Below, one piece after another: positions 12,666-23,486 of a stretch of DNA of 64,000 bases (within the stretch, counting starts at the first letter, position 1; each line of letters starts with the position of its first letter). Source of the DNA: Neocallimastix lanati (nom. inval.). Taxonomy: Eukaryota > Neocallimastigomycota > Neocallimastigomycetes > Neocallimastigales > Neocallimastigaceae. The stretch lies in contig JACVTC010000061.1 in assembly GCA_016946835.1 (NCBI GenBank), positions 325,001 to 389,000 on the forward strand. Reading direction: 5' to 3'. The notes below the pieces were generated by a model. It was not told where the DNA came from and searched no databases. It was given only the letters and a program-made list of their open reading frames with translations. Made by a program: the position numbers and the translations under genes.

Positions 12666-13560
12666 ATAATAATAACTATAATACCGAATATTCATAAACC
12701 TATATGTTCTTTAACAAATAATTTTTAATTTTATATAGATTAGTTATAGATTTAATAATTAATAATACTTCCTGATTAATTCATTAATTAAAATAAAACG
12801 CAATAATATTTTTTTGTTTCAATTTTGTATAATAAATCATACATTGAATTTATATAGTTATCTACTTATAAATTATGTATTCCTATAATTATGTACTCCT
12901 ATAATTATGTATATTTATATGTGTAGAGTATTTATGTATATATTATTTATTATGTTTATTAAATAATATAAATGTATAATATTTTATTTTTAATTATAAA
13001 TACCTTATATTATATATATAATATATTTATATAAATATTAAAATGTAAGATTATATAACATAACAACATTTAATTAAATATTAACATAATTTGAAATAAT
13101 AAAATATAATTTACACTCTCTACTTTATTATAGCAATAAAAATTTATTTTATATAATTTATTAATTCCTAGTAATATTTTAAGTATACTTTTATAGTAAA
13201 TGTTTATTTAATGTAAAGTTAACAAGAGTTTATATTTTTTTATATATATTTTATAATTAATATTATATAAAGCTTTGAATAATTATTTTTTTTTTCTTTT
13301 TTATTTATATTTTATATTTATTTTATTATGGTAAGACATATTTTTTAAAAACTTTTAGAAATATTCTATATATATATATTTTAGTATAAAGTTTATATAA
13401 ATAAATAAATATAATTTTAGAATCATTAATTACAATATTTTTTATTTATAAAATATTGTTTTTTTTTTTTTTTTTTAAATTTTTAAAAAATTTATTTAGT
13501 TAAAGTAAAGGTTTATTTAATTCAAAATGTAATTATTCAATTTTATAATTTATTATAGTA
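12666..13560. other. AT-rich spacer between the two viral fossils
   Basis: About 900 bases of A/T with ATTATGTAT.CC-type short repeats at 12870-12915 and no readable protein on either strand. The two viral-type genes converge on it (helicase plus strand, polymerase minus strand), so if both came from one insertion this spacer is where their 3' ends met and it has since drifted to host composition. Confidence 0.55.
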
Positions 13561-13567
13561 GTTTTAT

Positions 13568-15770
13568 TTATTCGTAAATTTTAGTATGTAAACCAATAGA
13601 CTCCAGGTAGGAATTCATGATATTAAAACTATTTGATATTGAAAGAGTGTTTGTTGATATATCACAACAAGTGTCTTTTGTACCTAATGAAAGACATATA
13701 TTACAATATTTTATTTCCGTAAGGTCAGTGTTATTTTTAAACATATCTTGTAGGATGGCATTAGCCTTATGAGCTATTAAGGCATCTTTTTCCATTTGTC
13801 CAATACGTAATCCACCATTTTGTGATTTACCTTCCGTAGGCTGTTTACTTATTGCATTAACATTTCCGAGAATACGATAAAGCATTTTTTCTTCGACTTG
13901 ATGCTGTAATGCTGTATAATAGCAAACTCCAACAAAAGCATCTCCTATGAATTTACCGGTGATGGAATCCACCATTTTTTTTCCATGATCGGAATACCAC
14001 TATTAATGTAGTTGGCTTCAAAATTTTTGGTATCATTGCTCTCAATGGATGCATCGAAAAATGTTCCAAAACGTTGAGGATCCATCACCATCCATTTCCC
14101 AACAAACATTTCAATTAAATGACCTACTGTTATACGAGAAGAAAAGGCGTGTGGATTAACAATAATATATCAGGAATAATTCCAAACTCAGTGCGTGGGA
14201 TTAATTGCTCTGACATAATAGATCCAATTATTCTCTTCTGTGCATATCTACTTGCAAATTTATTGCCTTGTTGCAGTTTATACAAATGACGAACTTCAAC
14301 ACAACAATAACAAATATCATTCTCGATAAAGGTGGTACAATGATCCACATAAACCGGTCTTCTAAATATATATTCGATGTCGGTGACTTTATTTTTAGTA
14401 AAATTATATATACGGAAAAGTGGTTCATTACTATAAAACGAATTTCTAGCAATCAATGCATTTGGTTGAGATAATCCATTTTCATATTTTGAATTGATAT
14501 TAATCAAGATTTCATCTTTGATGCTGTAGGAAATATATTGATAACGATATTTTATATTAGTAAACATACCATTCTTAATACTAGTTGCATTGAACATTAC
14601 ACTGTCCTCTTGATTATTTCCAAATGCCATAATAGCGACGACAGCATTCTGTCCATTAAAATTAAATCTATGGTAATTGTTGTTTTTCGTAATCAGGAGG
14701 GATTGATATGTCTTAATTTCAATTTTGGACAACTCATTAATACGCTTTCTAAACTCTTCATTATCTAGATTAATCTTTTTCTCAAATTTTGAATAAGTTT
14801 CTCTCAGTTCATTATGATTCAGAGGTTCATTATCTTAATCGAAAGTACCACTGGACGATTCTATATTTTTATTATGATGTTCGTATTCTGGTCCTTGGTA
14901 TTGTTTATTTTCATCATTTCTTTCTTCAACATTTTTACAAAATTTATTGCATAATCCATTATTCTCATTATTGTTACTTGTATCGGTATCTATCTCATTC
15001 TTTAAATTTTCATTATCGTCAGCCTCCATATTCTTAAATAATTTCAAAATTATCTCCGAGTTAATATTGATAGCCTCATTTCTACTCTTGGTCTGATTTA
15101 TAAAAGACATCAAAGATTCAAAATGGAATAATCTTCTTCATAAGAATGGTTTCTGGAGAAGAATCTGGAATCATTATTTCTATATCTTCAGGAATGGAAT
15201 GTTTTTCTCAATGACATTTTCTATAATAATTTGTTTAATTTCACACAATGAAAATTCCGGCTTTAAATAATGAAGCACATACCATACACTAACGAGATAC
15301 TCTGCTTTTCGTGCGATTTAATTCCTTTAACACGTAATAACTGGAAAAATAAGGTAAGGAAGAATAAATTCGAATGTCTAAAAGAACGTGTAGGAGCTAA
15401 TAAAGTAATATCATTAGTAAATAGGTCACCATCACCACCAAAACACTTTTTTTTTTTTTTTTTTTTTTTTTTTATTTTTTTACTTTCAGTAATCACAATC
15501 ACACTAGATTTCTTACATTTATCAATCAAATATGTCATTGATAAATGTATTACATAAAATTACGAGTTAAGGGACACCCTTGGCGAACTGCCACGATGTA
15601 TTGGAAATTCTTTTGAAAGTTTAAACTATTAAAATATTTTCGTGAGCTTTCTAAGTAAGGTATAATTTCGTAATGAACTGAAAGAGATTTACCATGAATA
15701 CCATTATACCAATATTACCAAAATTTGAAAAGTATGTTAATAAATTGGAACTGAATCATAAGCCTTTTTT
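13568..15770 (-). pseudogene. Viral-type RNA polymerase second-largest subunit (RPB2-like), fossil
   Basis: On the minus strand, successive pieces match the order of the RNA polymerase II-type second-largest subunit. Near 14640-14580 is the GQNAVVAIMAFGNNQEDS motif of the hybrid-binding core; near 14250-14160 KFASRYAQKRIIGS and EFGIIPDI; then the NPH-type switch region; and at 13970-13570 the anchor/clamp end with GGLRIGQMEKDALIAH and a partial zinc site (CNICLSLG). An upstream part (15120-15770) reads as lobe-like sequence, and an Asn/Glu-rich stretch lies at 15113-14835. The full viral protein is about 1150-1250 residues; this island covers roughly 700. The match to host Rpb2 is distant in the variable parts, and the D5-like helicase nearby favours an NCLDV source (asfarvirus-like or a relative). 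It is broken, with roughly half a dozen breaks or more, and moderately old. Confidence 0.8.
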
Positions 15771-15885
15771 TTAAGGTCAAGAAAAATCAAAAAAAAAAGT
15801 AAATTAATCATTAAATTTTCTTCTTAGGAAAATTTTAACAAATGGAGGCTAGTAAACTAATGCATTTTTCTTTATTTCTAAAACC

Positions 15886-15934
<49 letters not shown>

Positions 15935-16003
15935 AACTAAAAGAATTAAAAAGGAAAAGAGCAAAAAAGAAAAAATATAAAATAATACAGAAGTTATATA
16001 AAA

Positions 16004-16034
<31 letters not shown>

Positions 16035-16291
16035 ATATAAAATAATAAATATATTAATAGATTGGTGGATACAATTTATTTTTGAATGAAATAATTATTA
16101 ATTCATTAGAAATAGAAATAAATATATAATAATATTTTTTTTTTTTTCAATTTCTTATACAAAAATAAAAGGGCAAAGTGGCACAGTCAGATGCGAGAAA
16201 ATTAAATCTCATACTCTTAAAGTCATAAATTTGAAACTTTCAATTCGCATTAAATTGAATTATTTTTTAATTTTTAATTTATATATTTTTT

Positions 16292-16330
<39 letters not shown>

Positions 16331-16828
16331 CTATAATTTTAATAACTTTTTATCAATAATTTTTTATTTTTAATAATAAAAAAAAAAATTAATAATAATT
16401 AGTTAAGTGAGAGAGAGAGAGAACAAAAAAAAAAAAAAAATACGAATAATAATAATATTTTTTTTTTTTTTTTTTTTATAAATGTAAATAATTATTCTTA
16501 ATATATATTTTTTATTGTATTTATTTACTTTATTTTATTTTATTTTTTTTCATTCAATCAGTACTTTTATTTATATTTCTGTTACTTATTTTATTTTATT
16601 TTATATTACTTTATTTTATTTTATTTTTTTATATTTTTTTTTTTTTTATTTAAAAAAAAAAAAAAAATAATAATTTACAGTTGATAGAATTACTTATTTT
16701 ATTATATATTATATGTTTTTCATTAGATTTTTTTTTTTTTATTATTAATTAATCATGCTTTTTGAATAATAAGGAAAAAAAATAATAATAAAAAAATTTG
16801 TAAAAAGAATTCTCTATATTCAATAAAT

Positions 16829-16862
<34 letters not shown>

Positions 16863-16895
16863 GGCTAATACTATTTATTTATTATATTTTCTTTT

Positions 16896-16943
<48 letters not shown>

Positions 16944-17181
16944 TAAAAGATAAAATATATGAATACATATATTTAGAAGAATTTAAATATTTATATCCAT
17001 TTTTTTTTATCTATTCTTTTTGTAATATATATTTTTTCTTTTATTTTCTTTTATTTTTTTTTTTTTGCTAAACCATTGATTAAATTGATTTTCTATATTA
17101 ATAAATATAATTATATTTGATATTGATATAAACTATTATAATTCTGACATGGCTATCACTATTGTATTTATATCTTTAGTG

Positions 17182-17227
<46 letters not shown>

Positions 17228-17249
17228 GTATATATAAATACATATATAT
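15771..17249. other. AT-rich desert with very long T and A tracts
   Basis: It holds homopolymers of about 41 T (15887-15927), 35 T (16296-16330) and more than 40 T (16901-16941), A runs near 16837-16862, a short (GA)n at 16407-16422 and a (TA)n at 17186-17213. Apart from the tRNA-like stretch at 16172-16250, described separately, nothing readable is present. The right end is the 3' flank of the gene at 17250-18685. Confidence 0.65.
16172..16250 (+). other. Degenerate tRNA-like / SINE-head-like stretch
   Basis: GGGCAAAGTGGCACAGTCAG is close to a polymerase III A box (TGGCNNAGTNGG) in the right place after a 7+2 base start, and about 45 bases later AATTTGAAACT fits a B box poorly (7 of 11). 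The anticodon and acceptor stems do not pair well, so this is not a functional tRNA. It is followed by a T-rich tail and could be a decayed tRNA or the tRNA-derived head of a SINE. It stands out mainly because it is a GC island in pure A/T. Confidence 0.2.
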
Positions 17250-18685
17250 CTAATATAATTTTGTTCTCTTGGCCTGACGATAGATTCTGTGAAGTATGAG
17301 AAGGGTTATAACCACTACAGCACAGGTTATAGTACATGCCATAACATTCTCAAAGGTAACCTTTGTTTCTAAACAATATAAATTATCCGAGTTGTCACCC
17401 TTAATACTTGCACAATTTCTAGTTATACAATCAGAATCTTTACTACAACGTTCATAGAAGAAAAGTCGACAGCTAAATATATCTGTGGTATGTCCAAATT
17501 CATCGGTTCCATTGTTAGAACAGTAATGAATAGGATTATCATTATTAGCAATACATATCTTATTAACACAACTGCCGGAGAGACACTGTTCATTACTTGT
17601 ACATTCACGAGTAGTACAGGATATTTTACCTATGGATGGACAAGTTTCAAAAATAACAGTTGGATTTTTTTCACAGGGTCTTAAGTATTGAGGTTGAGCA
17701 TGTTTAATATAGGAATTGGCACAACCATCACTATGATAACAGTTGTTACTATTACAAAATATATTATCAAAAATACATATTCCATTATTTAATTCTCCTT
17801 CTTTTTTACCTTCTAATAATTTACATGTTCCATAGTTGTAACAAAGTTTTTTTAAATCAGTTGGAGTTGCATTTTTTGGTATTGTACAAGATACTTTACT
17901 ATTTTTTTTTATTATTATTATTTTTTTTTATTATTATTATTTTTTTTTTTTCATTTTTTGAAGTTATTTTGATATATGTAAATATTTTTGATGATTTATA
18001 TATATTATAATTTTTTTTATATGAAATTAAATGTAATATTGTTTTATATATTTTAATATTATTATTATTATTATTATTATTATTTTTTAAAAAAAAAATA
18101 TATATATATATATATAAACATTTTATTTTTTAAAAATTTATATTTTATTAAATCAGTAATACATTTTACATTGTTATTTATTGAATAAGTACATTAAAAA
18201 TAAATAATGAATCATATAAAATATAATATAGAATAAATAATGTTATTAATAATTATATTATTTATTATAGAATCAACATTGATATTATTGTATATATATA
18301 CATTTATTATCATTTTTATTGTAAATTCTTACCTAAGATTTGATTCAATTGTTTTTGAATTTAAGGATAAAATATTAAATTGAGAATTATTATTTTCTTC
18401 TTTTACAATATTATTAGTATTCGTTTGGGTATCAGTACTATTTGCTGTTTTATCTATCATTAAATTATCATTATTTACATTATTAATATTTTCATTGACA
18501 TTATCGGTTATAACATTGGTACTAGAATCTTTATTCGTATTAATATCAGCATTAGAATTGTTATTAGTATTAAAATTAGAATCAGCATTTAAATCTTTTT
18601 CGGCACTAGTATTGATATTCGAATCTTTATTGACATTTGTACTAGATTCCGTTGTTTTTTTTAATTCAGGATTTTGACTATCCAT
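17250..18685 (-). CDS. Cysteine-rich single-pass membrane protein, two exons
   Basis: Exon 1 is 18685-18333, exon 2 is 17898-17250; donor CTTAG|GTAAGA, acceptor AAATAG|TAAAG, intron 434 bases of A/T. The joined frame gives 333 residues. Residues 1-117 are a low-complexity Asn/Ser/Thr/Asp-rich region with many NT, NS and DS steps. Residues 118-300 form an ectodomain-like part with 20 cysteines, including a CTTREC...QC..GSC..KIC run that resembles small disulfide modules (EB-like). A hydrophobic segment at about 303-321 is followed by a basic tail (RIYRQAKRTK), which predicts a cytosolic C-terminus. The odd point is that such a topology needs a signal peptide and the N-terminal exon shows none. 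Either a further 5' exon exists or the ATG chosen is not the true first exon. No homologue is recognised; a cell-surface role is inferred. Confidence 0.75.
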
Positions 18686-19383
18686 TTTTACTTATATATA
18701 TTTACTTATTTATTTATTTATTTATTTTAAGTTTTTTTTTTTTATCAAATAATTAATTGCTTTTATTATTATTTTTATTATTATATTTTATAAAAAATAA
18801 ATATCTTTAAATGATTATAAATTATGATAATTTTAAAATTATGGAATTACAATTAAAAAATAGTAATAATATATTTTAATTGTATTTCAAATTTTTTTTT
18901 TTTTTTTTTTGTTTTTAACAAATTTTTTTTCTAATATATTTATAAATACTCTATGGAAGAATTTCAATGATATATTATGTATATATTTTTTTTAAACTTT
19001 TTTTTTTTTTTTAAAGTAGAAAAAAAATTTTTTTTTTTAAACTTTTTTTTTTAAAGTAGAAAAAAAAAAATTTTTTTTTAATCTTTAATAAAACATATAA
19101 AATTAATGATGATAATAGAAATTATTTAAATATCTAATATTATTTATTTATTTATTTATATTTATATATATATTTATTTATATATTTATTTATATATTTA
19201 TTTATTTAAAAAATTTTTTCTTTTGTGGCTGCTTTTCCATATTTTTTTTTTTATCTTAAGTTTCATAATTTTTAATTTATTTTTAATATTTATTAATTTT
19301 AAATTTATATTAAAGAAAAAAACAAAAAAAACTTTAATATGGAATATCTGAATGTTCATTGGCTAATCTCAAAGATGACTTTG
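18686..19383. other. AT-rich upstream region
   Basis: It contains TATT repeats next to the start of the cysteine-rich gene, a repeated block TTTAAACTTTTTTTTTTTAAAGTAGAAAAAAA at about 18990-19070 (two copies), and a TTTATATA minisatellite at 19140-19205. No gene is seen. Promoter sequence for the minus-strand gene presumably lies at its left end, but no motif can be named. Confidence 0.55.
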
Positions 19384-19430
19384 TTATAAACAAAAGGAAA
19401 ATCTATGAAATCTTCATTATTTTTTTTTTT
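19384..19430 (-). repeat. 46-bp exact repeat, matched inverted at 32910-32958
   Basis: The reverse complement of this stretch (AATGAAGATTTCATAGATTT... to GTTTATAAC) is identical to 32922-32958 apart from the length of the adjoining A tract. The flanks then diverge. It marks a dispersed repeat whose other parts have decayed; the identical core suggests that it is younger, or more constrained, than its surroundings. Confidence 0.6.
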
Positions 19431-19555
19431 TTATAGAATTAGAGAAAAAACTTTGTTTAATTTATAATAATAATAAAGTTACAAGATTTAAATAAAAAAT
19501 AAAAAAATAAAACTCATAAAATGAAATATTATATATTATATAATTATAAAAGTAC

Positions 19556-20085
19556 ATTAGAAACAATAGTTTTTAACTTTTCTCATTCATCGATGATAAT
19601 ACCACGTCCATTATTGCGTAGTAATAATTTCAATATTAGTGTTATAAATCGAATCTGTATCCGATCTTTCACCAGGAGGTGAAAATTCCATGCCTTATCA
19701 TTTCGACGTCGACGCTCTTAGCAACGGTAGATTCAACGGAATACCATTTCATCATCAATCTAAAAAGATCGACAAATTAGTGGTATTACATTTGTTAGAA
19801 AGTCCGCAATCCCTACAAAATACGGAACAGTCGACGAAGTTGAACTTTGTTTAAAAATACTGTCAACTAAATGTCTTTGTTCCCCATCATTAAGTTTAAT
19901 TTTTTCATATATTGAACGCCCGCCAAGAAGAGCAAACTCAATATAAAATAATAAACATTATTATCATAATCCTTTTTCTGAATCTAAAGAAACATCCAAG
20001 GATTTTTTGTTCAATTATCATTGAAAAGTTCAAAAAGAGATCATCTAGAAAAGGTAAAGATTAATTTCTGTATTTTTCCAATTTT
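19556..20085 (-). repeat. Dispersed degenerate repeat, copy D
   Basis: On the minus strand 19735-19700 reads AAGAGCGTCGACGTCGAAATGATAAGGCA, which is the late segment of copies A and C. The rest is a GC island with scattered protein-like stretches. It abuts the LINE fragment that follows, in the same orientation, so it could also be LINE 3' sequence; the boundary at 20085 is approximate. Confidence 0.4.
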
Positions 20086-20089
20086 TCAA

Positions 20090-21455
20090 TTTTCCATTTC
20101 TTTACAGGCAAAGATCACAAGGAACTCTAGCATGAACTTTATCATCAATTTTATTAGCCGTTTCTATAAATTTTGTTCAATATTTCATTATAACTAAACT
20201 CTTCATCATCATCAAGAAGAATGAAGAAGTAATTACTTGAGAATATTTCATTTTTATTTTATTTACATATGCTGGGACCATTCGAATCTTCTAGATAGAG
20301 TAGGAGCATGAAAACCTTCTAATTTATTTTTCTTACAGGAAAGAATAAGAGGGAAGTAGTCAGAAATAACATTGAATGAATGTACTACAAACAGATACTT
20401 AATTCATGTATTCCTTCATTTTTACAGTTAAATAAAACATGATCAATATAAGACGATCCTACCATTCCGAGCCCATGTGAAATCAAGACCCTTTAAGTTT
20501 TTGGAGAACTACTGATGAGATGATTTATGAAGTAAACTTTCTAATTGGGATTTAGACATATTAAAGTCACCTACAAGAATAGAGGGAATATTAGAATGTT
20601 TCTTTATCCAATTAGTTATTTCTGAAAAGGCATTTCGTTCTTTCATCCTTATGAGTGATCGTAGGAACATAAATATTAACCAATAGTACATTTAATTCCT
20701 CCAAAAAGAAATAATGTTAACAGAAATGATATATTTATATTCAAAGGGATCTGGAGAAAAGGAACATGAACGATGTACTCTTATGCTAAGACCTCTCATA
20801 TCAGGTATATTTTGGATCAGCTTTTCTTAAAAATTATATTATAGTAACAAAGAAAAGGGTAATTATTTGAAAGTACATTAAGGTATTGGCTATTACCGAC
20901 TTCTTGAGAGCAAATATAGATAGGTTTAAAAATTTCATTAAAGTATCTAATACCCTCATGTTTTTCCGCATTCCATCCATTCATGTTTCAACTGATACAA
21001 AGATTAAAGAACTGAGTAAACGGTAAGTAAATACTATTATATAGAAAATCTTTAACCATTGATTTAATTTCAAAAGAAAAAAAATTTATTGTTAAATTTC
21101 CTAACATAACTGAAAGTTCGAATTTTGTTGGTTTTGATCCAATTAATTTTATAGATAGGAAGGCACTGAGTAAGAATAAATATAATATTTTAGATAATAA
21201 GTGGGTTTATCATAGTTTATCCTTAAAATGAAGTAATTTTCCATATTACGTATGTGTTTTTTTTCGTAATTTCATGAATTATTTCATTACAATTGGAAAT
21301 ACGCTTACTAAGAAATTCCCAAAGTTTACTAACAGACCATGATTGAAGATCATGAATAAAGATAAGAATGAAATTTTTATTCTGAATATCGTATCTTCGA
21401 AGGCCTCGTCTCAAAACAGGTATAGTTGCTGAATTTGAAGAAGTATTATCCATTA
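20090..21455 (-). mobile_element. LINE (non-LTR retrotransposon) fragment: N-terminal region and endonuclease domain
   Basis: Read on the minus strand, an N-terminal region begins at 21453 (MDNTSSNSATIPVLRRGLRR) and is followed at about 20990 by NMNGWNAEKHEGI, the start of an apurinic endonuclease-like (EEP) domain, then QEVG, VGDFNM near 20560, TWARNG near 20475, YIDHVLF near 20450, and SDYxPLILSC near 20360. These are the successive catalytic motifs of LINE endonucleases. Several frame changes and stops separate the pieces and no reverse transcriptase follows, so the copy is dead and truncated. A second fragment of the same family is at 29301-30430, aligned from the GDFNM motif onwards. Confidence 0.75.
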
Positions 21456-22199
21456 CAAGAAAGCCTAAAAAATAAAATAAAGGAAGTAAAAAAAATAATA
21501 ATAATAATAATAATAAAAATAGATAATTTTTTTTTACTTTTTCTTTTTTTTTTTTTAATATATAAAATAAAATAAAAATAATAAAAGAAAATAAAAGAGA
21601 AAATAAACTCCCTTTAAATAGTATTAAAATAATTTGTTAGTGTTGAATATATGAAAGCTTGAAATATATCGTTATTCTTTTTGATTTTGTAATTGTTTGA
21701 TTTGGTAAATAATTGAGGCCTGTAATTTAATAATATATATAATTTTTCAATAGGGTTAAAAAGTTATAAATTCTTTGTACAATAACTAAAAGATATAAAA
21801 ATAAAATAAAATACTTGTATACTTGTATATTCTGTTAAAATAAATAATCTATTCTTTTTATCTTTTGAATAATTGTTTTTCTTTTCAATTAATAAAGCTC
21901 TTTAAAACGTAAAATATTTTCTGTTGAATAATCATATAATAGCTAAAATATAGATTTAAAGGAAAAAAAAGTTAGTAGTGAAAGACTATAAAAAGATTCC
22001 CATCCATTAAATAATGTCTTAAAACACAAGCTTTGGAGTGAATCATTCAATCTCTAACATTTCCATTTTACAATAGCTACATGAGAGTATAAATAAATAG
22101 TACTATAGAAAAATACATATACAAAATAATAGTAAAAAAAATACAATAGATTCATTACAATGATAATATTATTAATAATACAACTCCAATGTTACTACA
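21456..22199. other. AT-rich stretch, nothing readable
   Basis: After a block of AATAAAA/AATAATA repeats (21465-21600), the composition is a little less biased than the deserts, but no frame on either strand reads as protein beyond about 20 residues. It may be LINE 5' sequence or decayed repeat. Confidence 0.45.
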
Positions 22200-22760
22200 T
22201 ATCCAGTTTTAAAACAATGTAAAACATCAAGTTCACTTTCTATAGTCTTCCAGTATTCCAATTTTCTCTCTTCGTACTAGAAGCCACTTTTGAAAGGATA
22301 ACCATCAATTATCATCAGAATCAGAGAAAGCTGTAGTTAGTACACCTGATATAGACTATTCCTTTTCCATCAACCCTCCATTGACCTGGAAAAACAGTCC
22401 ACATCATAGGGTTTATAAATTTGAAGTTATGGTAATTTCGTACCTTTAATTCCTTGGAATTTACCAACATCAGACCAATATGATTCAATAACATCTTTGA
22501 ATTTAGTGATACTCACCAACCAGAAATAATTAGAATTTATCGTAATGTTCTTGCTAGAGAAGGTATTGAAGGACAAAAGACTGGTGATATCAAGACTAAT
22601 CAATATATTATTTTTCTATTTACTCTAAGAGCCATTGGTATATCAAGATGTTACTGAAGAATTTCGTTCCATGGATTTTCAAACTGCAATTTCTACTTTA
22701 TTTGAAGATCACCAGAAATGATTTGATTCTTAAACAAAAAACTATGGACCTGGAAAATAA
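22200..22760. pseudogene. Decayed coding pieces on both strands
   Basis: The left half (22440-22260) reads on the minus strand, with MWTVFPGQWRVDGKGIVYIR; the same sequence occurs on the plus strand at 28995-29070, next to the other LINE fragment. The right half reads on the plus strand with HQPEIIRIYRNVLAREGIEG at about 22520-22575 and DVTEEFRSMDFQTAISTLFE at about 22645-22705. The latter looks like a piece of a real cellular or viral protein but I cannot name it. ATCACCAGAAATGATTTG at 22707 is repeated at 30526. Both halves carry stops. It appears to be a junction of two different decayed sequences. Confidence 0.4.
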
Positions 22761-23358
22761 TCCGGAATAAGTGGATATGGAGGTGAGGTTCATTGCATAA
22801 TTAATAAAGGAATAAATAAATAAAGATTAAAGTTCACAGTAATTGCTGGCTTTATAATAAAAAAAATATTTAAGAAATCCTTTTATGGAACAAAGTGCTT
22901 TTCTTAATCAAATACATTATAATAATTTAAAAAAAAAAAAAAAAAAAACTAAAGATATTTATTTATGAATTTTTTAATTTTTATTTTATTTATTTACTTT
23001 TTATATTACGAATTTATTTATATAATTTCAAATTATTCTCTTTTAAAATAATGAATTATAAAAATTATATTGATTTTCTTTATTTTTAATTTTATGAATG
23101 ATTATAATAATTATATTTAATATTTATGTATTTAATATATAATATATATTTATATTTCATAATTTATAAATTCTTTCAAATTATTTATAATAATATATGT
23201 AGTTATATATAAAAATTTAATATTTATAAATAAAAATATAACCCTAGTTTAATAATATTAATTTTGATTTCTTACAATATAAATATAGATTAAAACTTTC
23301 TAATATTTATATATTAAGATTGCTTAAAGTAATTCTTTTCTTTCATTTTGAATTTATG

Positions 23359-23389
<31 letters not shown>

Positions 23390-23486
23390 CATTTTTATTT
23401 TTTAATTTTGATTTTCGTTTAAAAAAATTTTTAAACATTTGACCTTTTTTCATTTGCTTTTTTTTTGTGTATTGACTAATATTAAT
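22761..23486. other. AT-rich 3' flank of the LRR gene
   Basis: Poly-A at 22928-22948, then plain A/T with no open coding frame. The last 70 bases before 23487 contain T-rich sequence that would be the 3' untranslated region of the minus-strand gene. Confidence 0.6.

Noticed and set aside
14268-15037. Plus-strand frames over the polymerase fossil
   Set aside because: They are antisense shadows; polymerase motifs are on the minus strand.
13568-15770. Host RPB2 gene
   Set aside because: The fragment is intronless in the parts read, divergent from eukaryotic Rpb2 outside core motifs, broken, and lies beside a D5-like helicase; a viral source fits better, though a search is needed.
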